Source: Stramenopiles sp. TOSAG23-2 (taxonomy: Eukaryota > Sar). From it: a stretch of DNA of 22,628 nt. The DNA lies in contig LT649507.1 of NCBI GenBank assembly GCA_900128395.1, positions 1 to 22,628 of the forward strand. Direction: 5' to 3'. Under the pieces are notes generated by a model. The model worked only from the letters and a program-made list of their open reading frames with translations. It made no database searches and was not told the origin of the DNA. Of this stretch, positions 1 to 6,921 are shown in pieces. Position numbers and translations under genes: made by a program. Each line of letters starts with the position of its first letter. Position 1 is the stretch's first letter.

Positions 1-1
1 T

Positions 2-1915
2 GACTTGGAACAAGCGATTCGTATTGCATATCAAGGAAATAAATGTGCTTGGCGTGTGGTAACGTTGAATGGGGAATTAATCGAACAAAGTGGCGCTATG
101 TCTGGTGGTGGGAAAAAAGTTCGACGAGGTCGTATGGGAAGCAGTGTACAACAATCCACAACCAATGAACCACGTATTACGGAAAAAGATATTGAAGCAG
201 TTGCAATGGCACTTGATCGAGCAGAGAAAATTCGCAATGAGGCTCGGGATACAAGGCGAGGTTTGGAAAGGGAAATTAGGGAACTTACTGGAATTTTAAA
301 GAAGTTAAATGTCCGTATACCAAAGATGGAAGTCGAATTGCAATCTGCTGACACACAAATTCCAGAATTGAAAGCAACGATTGAAGAGCTATCGAAGCAA
401 TTGGAGTTAAGTGAGGAAGAATCTGCGCATTTGACCGGTCTTGAAAAGACAAACAAAGAGCAAGATCGTAAATACAAATTAGCCAAAGCAAAAGCGGATG
501 TATTTATCGCTGCCGTTGGTGCCTTGGAAAAGCAAATTATGAATGCTGGTGGCGCTCGTTTGCAAAAAGCTAAAAGTGCTGTTGTAAAAGCACAAAATAC
601 TGCAACTGAAATACAAGCACAATATTCAAAATTATCGCAACAAATCAAACAAGCGAAAAAGGTTGCATTAGCTGCTTCACAAAAGCAAGAAACGCAGCAA
701 GTCGAAGCTGAAAAGTTAGAGCAAAAATACGAGAAAACAAAAGCGAAATTTAAACAAATCGAGGAAGATGCATTGGAAGTGTTGGAAAAATTTGAGCAAG
801 TTGGGCAAGCAAAGGAAGAGAAAGAGAAGGAATTGAAAGCATTGAATAAAAGTTATTCAAAATCTTCGGCTGAATTGAAAAAAATACGGGATGGCTTACA
901 ATCATTTTTAAATGAAATGGAAGATTTAGATCGCCAATTTAATGAAGCTGATACCACTGCTAAGGCATGGGAAACGAAATTGAATGAATTAAAAGCTGAA
1001 GGGGTAAATGGTGAACAAACAATGGAGGAAGGTGTAGAAGAAGACGGTAACAATGAGAACAAGGAAATGTCTGACAATAGCGCTGATGATAATAGTAACA
1101 ACAATGAAAATAATGAAAACAATAGTATTTATAAAAAACCAACATTAATAACCCCTACGAATGAATTTTTAGAAGGTATTGTCGAAAAAAATTTAGAAAA
1201 TGAAATTAAAAGTTTGCAATCATCTGTTGAGAAATTGCGTGACAATGTTGATATGAATGCAATTGAAGAATATCGCAAGCTTGAACAAGAGTGTAGTGAA
1301 CGCATCAACGAATTTCAAGCTGCTACCCAAACACGGGATGAAATACGTGATGTATATGAAAATTTGCGCAAACAACGCTTAAGCACTTTCATGTCTGGCT
1401 TTCAGATTATCACGATGAAATTGAAGGAAATGTACCAAATGATTACCCTTGGTGGGGATGCAGAATTGGAACTTGTTGATACCTTGGATCCATTTAGTGA
1501 AGGTATTGTATTTAGTGTGCGTCCAAAGGGTAAAAGTTGGAAAAATATTGCAAATTTATCTGGCGGGGAGAAAACGCTGAGCTCATTGGCATTGGTGTTT
1601 GCTCTACATCATTTTAAACCAACGCCATTGTATGTGATGGACGAAATTGATGCTGCATTAGATTTTAGAAACGTATCTATTGTTGCAAATTATATTAAAG
1701 AGAGAACTAAGAATGCTCAATTTATCATCATCAGTTTACGCAATAACATGTTTGATTTAGCTAATCGTTTAGTTGGTATATATAAGACGCATGATGTAAC
1801 TAAAAGCGTTGCCGTCAATCCAAAAAAGATTATGAAAGATGCTATGGCATTTAAATTAAAGCAAATGCAACGTCAGCGACAAGGTGGGGCATTGGGTGAC
1901 GTTACAAATGCCTAA
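2..1915 (+). CDS. SMC4: Condensin subunit SMC4, C-terminal part (5' end outside window)
   Basis: This is the second half of SMC4, the ATPase that pairs with SMC2 in condensin and compacts mitotic chromosomes in the nucleus. The frame is open from base 2 and there is no start codon, so the gene begins to the left. The first residues (AYQGNKCAWRVVTLNGELIE, then QSGAMSGGGKKV) match the end of the SMC hinge. A long Glu/Lys-rich coiled coil follows (about 190-1400). The head has the ABC signature LSGGEKT (1556-1576), the Walker B stretch LYVMDEIDAALDF (about 1627-1665) and the ISLRNNMFDLANRLVGIYKT block, which together with KSVAVNPKKI points to SMC4 rather than SMC1, 2 or 3. An acidic, Asn-rich insertion (about 1024-1137) interrupts the returning coiled coil. 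The stop is TAA at 1913-1915. The SMC4 assignment is secure; the insertion looks lineage-specific. Confidence 0.96.
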   Translation, partial: DLEQAIRIAYQGNKCAWRVVTLNGELIEQSGAMSGGGKKVRRGRMGSSVQQSTTNEPRITEKDIEAVAMALDRAEKIRNEARDTRRGLEREIRELTGILKKLNVRIPKMEVELQSADTQIPELKATIEELSKQLELSEEESAHLTGLEKTNKEQDRKYKLAKAKADVFIAAVGALEKQIMNAGGARLQKAKSAVVKAQNTATEIQAQYSKLSQQIKQAKKVALAASQKQETQQVEAEKLEQKYEKTKAKFKQIEEDALEVLEKFEQVGQAKEEKEKELKALNKSYSKSSAELKKIRDGLQSFLNEMEDLDRQFNEADTTAKAWETKLNELKAEGVNGEQTMEEGVEEDGNNENKEMSDNSADDNSNNNENNENNSIYKKPTLITPTNEFLEGIVEKNLENEIKSLQSSVEKLRDNVDMNAIEEYRKLEQECSERINEFQAATQTRDEIRDVYENLRKQRLSTFMSGFQIITMKLKEMYQMITLGGDAELELVDTLDPFSEGIVFSVRPKGKSWKNIANLSGGEKTLSSLALVFALHHFKPTPLYVMDEIDAALDFRNVSIVANYIKERTKNAQFIIISLRNNMFDLANRLVGIYKTHDVTKSVAVNPKKIMKDAMAFKLKQMQRQRQGGALGDVTNA

Positions 1916-1921
1916 AATTTC

Positions 1922-1974
1922 TACGAAATTCGTAAAAAATATGTACGAAGTTCGTCTCTTTTTACAGTACGAAG
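1922..1974. repeat. Cluster of TACGAA/TTCGT palindromic motifs
   Basis: Seven bases after the SMC4 stop lies TACGAA-A-TTCGTA (1922-1934). It is followed by TACGAAGTTCGT (1944-1955, arms ACGAA/TTCGT) and a lone TACGAAG (1968-1974). The same core recurs in the other 3'-flanking regions of the window. Function is unknown; a 3'-end or chromatin signal, or remnants of a short repeat, are possible. Confidence 0.6.
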
Positions 1975-2011
1975 TGAAAGTATATCTTGCCAGATTGATG
2001 CATCATACGTA

Positions 2012-2017
2012 AATAAA
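2012..2017 (+). terminator. Possible polyadenylation signal AATAAA for SMC4
   Basis: AATAAA lies 97 nt after the SMC4 stop and is followed by an A-run. In DNA this AT-rich the hexamer can arise by chance, so this is positional evidence only. Confidence 0.3.
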
Positions 2018-2028
2018 AAAAAATATTA

Positions 2029-2055
<27 letters not shown>
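2029..2055. repeat. (TA)n microsatellite
   Basis: An uninterrupted alternating AT tract of 27 nt in the SMC4/Rab convergent spacer. Confidence 0.9.
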
Positions 2056-2060
<5 letters not shown>

Positions 2061-2203
2061 AGATATTATATTATTTTATTTAAAAATTAACAATAATAGC
2101 GTGTGTGCGTCTTTTTTTTTCTTTTTGACAAAATAGAAATATATTTTAAATTTTGGTGTGCATAAATTGTTTTCGTGAAAAAAATTTATGCTCCTCTCCT
2201 GGG

Positions 2204-2235
2204 CTATGCATATATATGTTTACATATATGCATAG
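2204..2235. repeat. Inverted repeat with 12-bp arms near the Rab stop
   Basis: CTATGCATATAT (2204-2215) and ATATATGCATAG (2224-2235) are exact reverse complements with an 8-nt loop. The structure starts about 50 nt past the Rab stop codon, so it probably lies in the Rab 3' UTR, where it could fold in RNA. No poly(A) hexamer is obvious next to it. Confidence 0.75.
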
Positions 2236-2285
2236 GTAGATACACACACGCTATCATACAAAATACACATGTACATAAATTTAAT

Positions 2286-2933
2286 TTAACAGCATGATTT
2301 TTTCTGTCTACCATTATCAACTCCACTAGCACCTCGCAACTGCTGTCCGCGTTGTCCATTTTGCAAGGTATCAACCATACCACTATCCACAATTTTTTTT
2401 AATAATAACATAAACGCTTCTTCCACATTTTTGTTTGTTTTTGCACTTGTTTCGATAAATTCAATACCGTGTTTCTTCGCTGCTGCTAATCCTTGTTCAT
2501 ACGATATGACGCGTTGGTTGCCTGTTAAACTATTCTCTAGATCTGATTTATTGCCTACTAAAATAACTTGTGGCGGTGCGCCACTTGGAGTATTCTCCGT
2601 TTTCTCTTTAATTTTTTTCATCCAATATTCAATTTTTTCAAAAGATTTTTCGTTAGTTACATCATAGACTAATAGCATGCCATGACAACCACGAAAATAT
2701 GCAAATGTTATTGTGTGAAACCTTTCTTGACCTGCTGTGTCCCACAATGTAATAGAATATGGTTTTCCATTTAACTCTACCTCTTTCTTCTTATAATCAA
2801 AACCGAAAGTAATTAAATGCGAGTCATTAAAACCACCGTCGGCAAACATATATAATAAACAAGTTTTACCAACTGCTGAGTTTCCTATCGTGAGTATTTT
2901 TAATTTTGGTGATGTATTTGCATTTGGGTTCAT
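2286..2933 (-). CDS. Rab-family small GTPase, Rab8/Rab1-like
   Basis: A 215-residue Rab GTPase, a membrane-traffic switch that cycles between GDP and GTP and sits on vesicle membranes through C-terminal prenyl groups. All nucleotide-binding motifs are present: P-loop GNSAVGKT (17-24), switch I Thr42, WDTAGQERF (64-72) with the catalytic Gln69, NKSD (128-131) and ETSAK (161-165). It ends in CC (214-215), the double-cysteine geranylgeranylation site. Length is normal for a Rab. The RabF1 stretch is FGFDY instead of the usual IGVDF type, and the switch II side reads AYFRGCHG instead of YYRGAxG, so it is divergent and I do not assign a subfamily. The start is the ATG at 2933, just upstream of the conserved core. 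It is transcribed away from the HECT gene across a 949-nt shared upstream region and faces SMC4 tail to tail. Confidence 0.93.
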   Translation of the reverse strand: MNPNANTSPKLKILTIGNSAVGKTCLLYMFADGGFNDSHLITFGFDYKKKEVELNGKPYSITLWDTAGQERFHTITFAYFRGCHGMLLVYDVTNEKSFEKIEYWMKKIKEKTENTPSGAPPQVILVGNKSDLENSLTGNQRVISYEQGLAAAKKHGIEFIETSAKTNKNVEEAFMLLLKKIVDSGMVDTLQNGQRGQQLRGASGVDNGRQKKSCC

Positions 2934-2977
2934 TTCAAATTCAATAAATATCTATATCTATTTGTATATATATGTGT

Positions 2978-3000
2978 GTATGTATGTATGTATGTATGTA
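2978..3000. repeat. TATG tetranucleotide microsatellite
   Basis: Tandem GTAT/TATG units run uninterrupted for 23 nt, about 45 nt upstream of the Rab start codon. Confidence 0.85.
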
Positions 3001-3044
3001 TTTTTTAATGGAATCTGTTGTATATTGATATTTTCACCGTAATT

Positions 3045-3071
3045 ATATATCATATATAATATATGATATAT
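3045..3071. repeat. AT-rich inverted repeat, 12-bp arms
   Basis: ATATATCATATA (3045-3056) and TATATGATATAT (3060-3071) are exact reverse complements with a 3-nt loop. The arms are almost pure A/T, so chance or microsatellite origin is possible. Confidence 0.6.
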
Positions 3072-3166
3072 GTATGTGGTATATGATACTGTATGATATA
3101 TAAATAATATATCTTTTATTCGGATACTAATACATTTTTGAAATTATTATTCATCATCATCAAGAG

Positions 3167-3241
3167 TACCTGTGGTAGTGGCACAAGAAGTATATTAATA
3201 TTACAGTTCATTATACCTGGATTACCAGATTACCACAGGTA
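3167..3241. repeat. Inverted repeat TACCTGTGGTA / TACCACAGGTA
   Basis: TACCTGTGGTA (3167-3177) and TACCACAGGTA (3231-3241) are perfect 11-bp reverse complements separated by 53 nt. A smaller CTGG-ATTA-CCAG hairpin lies just inside the right arm (about 3217-3228). The arms have mixed base composition, so low complexity does not explain the match. Confidence 0.7.
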
Positions 3242-3485
3242 TATTATTTTACTACATTTTCAATTACAACATTACTACATATGTGCATATAGGAGATTTA
3301 CTCCATTTAGACTATGTAAACTGATGACAAAAAAAGACGTGTGACGACTTTGTATTTTAAATATGACAAGAAGAAATGCAATAATAAGGGGAGGTTCGAA
3401 TTGTATTTATTACCTGTTATAATACTATACCTGTGCTATTTTAGAAGAAAGAACAACAATCATCTTCTACATTTTTAAAAATCAT

Positions 3486-3538
3486 CAGGCCTTAGCAGGC
3501 AGCAGGCTGGGCAGGTCAACTGCCAGGTGCTCAGCACC
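3486..3538. other. GC-rich island with two adjacent hairpins (possible ncRNA or regulatory element)
   Basis: Three CAGGC units (3486-3490, 3496-3500, 3503-3507) lead into hairpin 1, GGCAG-GTCAA-CTGCC (3510-3524), and hairpin 2, GGTGC-TCA-GCACC (3526-3538). Hairpin 1 can alternatively extend outward to CTGG/CCAG with one bulged G. This is a conspicuously GC-rich patch in a very AT-rich spacer. It could be a structured RNA or a protein-binding site. I cannot match it to any known RNA family, and strand is undetermined. Confidence 0.4.
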
Positions 3539-3882
3539 AAAATCATATTATATTATTTTCCACAACATGCACAACACATCATATTGAAAAATAATTGTAT
3601 ATATTATAATATGTTTATAATTGAAATAATATATACATTGTCACACATATAGTAAGCTTGTAGAAGTTGTATCAGACAGTTTGTAAAACAGAACTTTTAC
3701 ATTTTATAAGTAGAGCAAACAAACAAACGAAACGGGTATACACATATATACATATATATATACACACATACATACGTACATACGTAAATAGTTACAACAA
3801 GATTCATAAATAGTACAATTTATTGCTACATTTTTTGAAATAATATCGTTGGTTTTTACTGGTTTTTAATATTATTATAACC

Positions 3883-6540
3883 ATGGATCAAAATTCCTCT
3901 TCAACGACGTCTGGTGTAGTGCCAAGTGCACCAACAACAGCAACAACTACAAATAATTCCATGACTCCTACAACGAATGGTAATAATAATGTAGATGCAA
4001 AAGCGCGTTTTACAGATTTATTTAATGAATATGTACAGCAAGGTATGGCCCCAAATGTCGCAGCAGCAACTGCATTGAAAACTATTTCAACGCAAATGTC
4101 TGAAAAGAAAGATAACGATAATAATAAGCAAACAGAACATAGTGGTGAAGGCAATGATGCAACAGCTACAAATGTAACTAGCTCTTCTGCCGTCAAGAAA
4201 ATGGAAGGTGGGTCGATTACATCATCGATGTCTTCTTCTTCTTCTTCTTCTTCCTCCTCCTCCTCCTCCACAAAACGACCGTCGCCAACAATATCATCCC
4301 CTGGTCGTGGTAAAAAGATGAAAGACGCTATTGATGACAAAGTGATAATAATAAACCAACAAGATTCACTGATCAAAACAGCTGCAAAAATGACATTGGA
4401 AGATCAAATATCGAAAAGTAAGGATGCAAATGGTATTCTTGATTTTAAATCGTTTTTAAACATAGTTGATGGAACATCTGTAGCGAAAGATCTAAATGAA
4501 TTATTTGGTCGTAAGGATACTTTTAACAATAGCTTCATTGATGTATCGACCTTATGCAATGAAAATGATCATGCTGTCGATTTAGTTACAGTGAAACAAG
4601 TGTATGATTTACTTTTAAACAATCAGAAATATAGTAGTGCAAAAAATGCTATGATGACTGGATCATTTTTATTGGTCAACGAATTGGAAATGTGGGTCAA
4701 ACGTTTGCCAAAATCAATGACGGAATGGAAGGATCCGTATGAATTACGAGGATTTTTTATTTTGCTATTAAACCCATTGATTAAAGATCCGGATTATACC
4801 GCATTTGCATCACATTTATTTATTGCAACATCTAACTTGCCTGATTGTGCTAAATTTATATTACGAAAATGGTTGCATAAATTACCATGTGATGTATTTG
4901 ATTCGTTGGTACATAGTATACAACAATATATTACATGTTCTGTGTATAAAGAAAGTAGCATTGAGCCATTTATTAGTAGCGCTACAATTATATTGAACGA
5001 TTTATTTATCGTTTTTCAAGATCGTTTCAACGTTGTTGTTGATAGCAGTAACGATGGAAATAACAATGCTTTAACTATGATGGAGGTCGATAAAAAAGAA
5101 TCTAGTAATAGTGGTAACGGCAACAGCAATAATAGTGATAACTCATCACATTCAAAATCAGAAGTAAGATTACCAACGAAATTGACTTTTAATGACTTTG
5201 AAAACGATGCTATTAATGAAGAAATTGATTTGAAAGAAGATTTTAGAACCTGGTATCTTTCGAGGCGTGAAAATATGCAACGTAATCGTGCGCCATCTGA
5301 TTTTGGGGATCATAAAATGAGATTTTCATTTTGTTTGTATCCATTTATATTAGATGCAGCAGCGAAGGCAAATATATTGCGGTACGAAGCATCTGTCGAG
5401 CAGCAAAAAAATCAAAGGCAATCCTTTATGGAACATATGATGCCAAATGGTTTAGGACAATTCACTGTACGAGCGGACGTTATGTATTTAGTGTTAAAGG
5501 TTCGCCGTGACCATATTGTTGAAGACACATTAACAAAAGTTGATTCAAAGCCAAACAGTGATTTGAAAAAACCATTGAAAATTATATTTGAAGGCGAGGA
5601 AGGTGTAGACGAAGGGGGCGTTAAAAAAGAATTTTTCCAAGTGATGTTACGAAATTTATTGGATCCGAATTATGGAATGTTTCTATACAACGAAAAATCC
5701 AGGCAATTGTGGTTTAATTGCGATACGTTCGAAAATCCGGTGAAATATCATTTATTTGGCACATTATTAGGCTTGGCGATTTACAATCAAGTTATTTTAG
5801 ATATTCATTTTCCCCTTGTATTATTTAAACGTTTAGTAGAAGGCAATAAATATACACCAACGTTGGAAGATTTAAAGGAAATTGATGTTGATATTTACAA
5901 AAGTTTGGAGATGATATTAACGTGCGATGATGCCAGTTTAGTTGGTAGCACTTTTGAAATTAGTCGTAAATCAATGTTCGGTGAAATTATCAATACGGAG
6001 TTAAAACCAGGCGGTGCAGATATAGATGTAAGCAACGAAAATAGGGAAGAATTTGTACAATTATATGTGAAACATTTGTTAGTTGATAGTGTGTTGAAAC
6101 AATATGATGCATTTAGGCGTGGTTTTCAACGAGTTTGTGATTCAAAACCTTTTACATTTTTCCGCGCAGATGAACTTGAATTATTAATTTGTGGGAGTCC
6201 TAATTTGGATTTTTATGATTTAGAAGAAGGTACATTGTATGAAGGATTTGAAACCTCAAGCCAAGTTGTACTTGATTTTTGGGATATTGTACATAATGAA
6301 ATGACCGAAAAAGAACGCCGGCTGTTACTTACATTTGCTACCGGTAGCGATCGTGCACCAATTAAAGGTTTGGGTGAGTTGAAATTTGTTATAGCACGTG
6401 CCGGGCCAAATAGTGATCAATTACCAACATCACACACTTGTTTTAATCATTTATTACTGCCAGAATATGACAGTAGAACAAAATTAAAGAAAAATTTGAT
6501 GTTAGCCATTACACAAAGTGAAGGTTTTGGATTGATGTAA
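3883..6540 (+). CDS. HECT-domain E3 ubiquitin ligase, UBE3A/HECTD2-like
   Basis: An 885-residue HECT ligase. It takes ubiquitin from an E2 onto its own cysteine and passes it to substrates. The HECT domain fills about 535-885: FEGEEGVDEGGVKKEFFQ, the LLGLAIYN stretch, the AFRRGF and ELLICGSPNLDF blocks, then LPTSHTCFNHLLLPEY with catalytic Cys853 (codon 6439-6441) and a terminal GFGLM. These match the UBE3A (E6AP) branch best. The N-terminus has a short helical segment (about 40-70, ARFTDLFNEYVQQGMAPNVA) but no cysteine-rich AZUL zinc finger as in animal UBE3A. A 13-Ser run (117-129) precedes a basic patch (KR...GRGKKMK, about 131-147) that could be a nuclear localisation signal. A second Asn/Ser-rich linker lies at about 387-426. 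The ATG at 3883 has a strong ACCATGG context. The gene is intronless. Confidence 0.94.
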   Translation: MDQNSSSTTSGVVPSAPTTATTTNNSMTPTTNGNNNVDAKARFTDLFNEYVQQGMAPNVAAATALKTISTQMSEKKDNDNNKQTEHSGEGNDATATNVTSSSAVKKMEGGSITSSMSSSSSSSSSSSSSTKRPSPTISSPGRGKKMKDAIDDKVIIINQQDSLIKTAAKMTLEDQISKSKDANGILDFKSFLNIVDGTSVAKDLNELFGRKDTFNNSFIDVSTLCNENDHAVDLVTVKQVYDLLLNNQKYSSAKNAMMTGSFLLVNELEMWVKRLPKSMTEWKDPYELRGFFILLLNPLIKDPDYTAFASHLFIATSNLPDCAKFILRKWLHKLPCDVFDSLVHSIQQYITCSVYKESSIEPFISSATIILNDLFIVFQDRFNVVVDSSNDGNNNALTMMEVDKKESSNSGNGNSNNSDNSSHSKSEVRLPTKLTFNDFENDAINEEIDLKEDFRTWYLSRRENMQRNRAPSDFGDHKMRFSFCLYPFILDAAAKANILRYEASVEQQKNQRQSFMEHMMPNGLGQFTVRADVMYLVLKVRRDHIVEDTLTKVDSKPNSDLKKPLKIIFEGEEGVDEGGVKKEFFQVMLRNLLDPNYGMFLYNEKSRQLWFNCDTFENPVKYHLFGTLLGLAIYNQVILDIHFPLVLFKRLVEGNKYTPTLEDLKEIDVDIYKSLEMILTCDDASLVGSTFEISRKSMFGEIINTELKPGGADIDVSNENREEFVQLYVKHLLVDSVLKQYDAFRRGFQRVCDSKPFTFFRADELELLICGSPNLDFYDLEEGTLYEGFETSSQVVLDFWDIVHNEMTEKERRLLLTFATGSDRAPIKGLGELKFVIARAGPNSDQLPTSHTCFNHLLLPEYDSRTKLKKNLMLAITQSEGFGLM
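4231..4269 (+). repeat. (TCT)7(TCC)6 microsatellite encoding 13 serines
   Basis: Seven TCT then six TCC codons give an uninterrupted Ser tract in the disordered N-terminus of the HECT protein. The block-wise codon change suggests two slippage expansions. The antisense reading is a Glu run and is not a gene. Confidence 0.95.
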
Positions 6541-6591
6541 AAAGCAAAAGATTATGCCATTACAAGGATGATAGCATTGTGGAGATAGTGT

Positions 6592-6597
6592 AATAAA
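6592..6597 (+). terminator. Possible polyadenylation signal AATAAA for the HECT gene
   Basis: AATAAA lies 52 nt after the HECT stop in a stretch of relatively normal composition, a good distance for a short protist 3' UTR. Positional evidence only. Confidence 0.4.
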
Positions 6598-6741
6598 ACC
6601 ATATACTTTAAGTACATTTTAAGCTATATAAAATCAGCTGTTTTACTTATACACGGCCATTGTCTGATTTTCATTATCATATTATTTTATATTAATGGGT
6701 ACATTGAAAGTGTTGATATATTTATATATATGCATATATTA

Positions 6742-6838
6742 ATATATAAAATGTTCTCTTACTCATATAATATATATATGTGTTTTTCTCTTACTCATAT
6801 GTTATATATATATATGAGTAAGAGAACATTTTATATAT
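6742..6838. repeat. 28-bp perfect inverted repeat with internal direct repeat
   Basis: The left arm (6742-6769, core AAAATGTTCTCTTACTCATA) and the right arm (6811-6838) are exact reverse complements over 28 bp. The 41-nt spacer holds another direct copy of CTCTTACTCATAT (6788-6800, versus 6756-6768 in the left arm). Transcribed from either side it would form a strong hairpin. Part of the spacer and of the left arm recurs at 13985-14040. It could be a degenerate MITE-like element or a 3'-end structure. Confidence 0.8.
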
Positions 6839-6921
6839 ATTTGTAAATGGAGATTATAAGTGTATGCAACAACCAAAACTACGAACCACAGTCCCATTTT
6901 GTACTTTACTTTTTTTAACTT

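Larger units (their letters stand above)
1916..2285. other. Convergent intergenic region, SMC4 / Rab
   Basis: This is the tail-to-tail spacer between SMC4 (+) and the Rab gene (-). It is very AT-rich and has no credible ORF. It holds a cluster of TACGAA palindromes next to the SMC4 stop, a possible AATAAA signal (2012-2017), a (TA)n tract (2029-2055), T-rich runs (about 2110-2127) and a hairpin close to the Rab stop (2204-2235). Both 3' UTRs must lie here. Confidence 0.8.
2934..3882. promoter_or_regulatory. Divergent promoter region of the Rab and HECT genes
   Basis: This 949-nt head-to-head spacer should contain both promoters and both 5' UTRs. It has no credible coding region. Visible content: a TATG microsatellite (2978-3000), a 12-bp inverted repeat (3045-3071), an 11-bp inverted repeat TACCTGTGGTA/TACCACAGGTA (3167-3241), a cluster of ACCTG/CAGGT cores (3168-3528), a GC-rich hairpin pair (3486-3538), and an AT-rich run with TACATA/TACGTA repeats (about 3735-3790). 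CATAAATAG near 3805-3813 resembles the TATA-like site before the RING gene and lies about 70 nt before the HECT ATG. The HECT start context is ACCATGG. Confidence 0.6.
6541..6921. other. Convergent intergenic region, HECT / CTC1-like
   Basis: This 381-nt spacer between two gene 3' ends has no credible ORF. It carries a possible AATAAA (6592-6597), a long 28-bp inverted repeat (6742-6838) and one TACGAA (6880-6885) about 37 nt past the CTC1-like stop. Confidence 0.75.

Noticed and set aside
31-648. 205-residue ORF antisense to SMC4
   Set aside because: It is a mirror of the SMC4 coiled-coil coding sequence, with no motif and no independent support.
2029-3000. (TA)n and TATG tracts as possible CRISPR, telomeric or centromeric repeats
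   Set aside because: They are short simple microsatellites without spacers or a telomere-type G-rich unit.
3138-3344. Short ORF in the Rab/HECT promoter region
   Set aside because: It has no ATG at its start, a low-complexity hydrophobic composition, and overlaps the inverted repeat; it is compatible with chance.
3391-3402. GGTTCGAATT, resembling a tRNA T-loop / B box
   Set aside because: The flanking bases cannot form the T stem (53-61 type pairing fails), and no acceptor or D arm is found upstream.
3888-4376. 162-residue antisense ORF with a poly-Glu run
   Set aside because: The Glu run is the reverse complement of the Ser microsatellite in the HECT gene; it is a shadow ORF.
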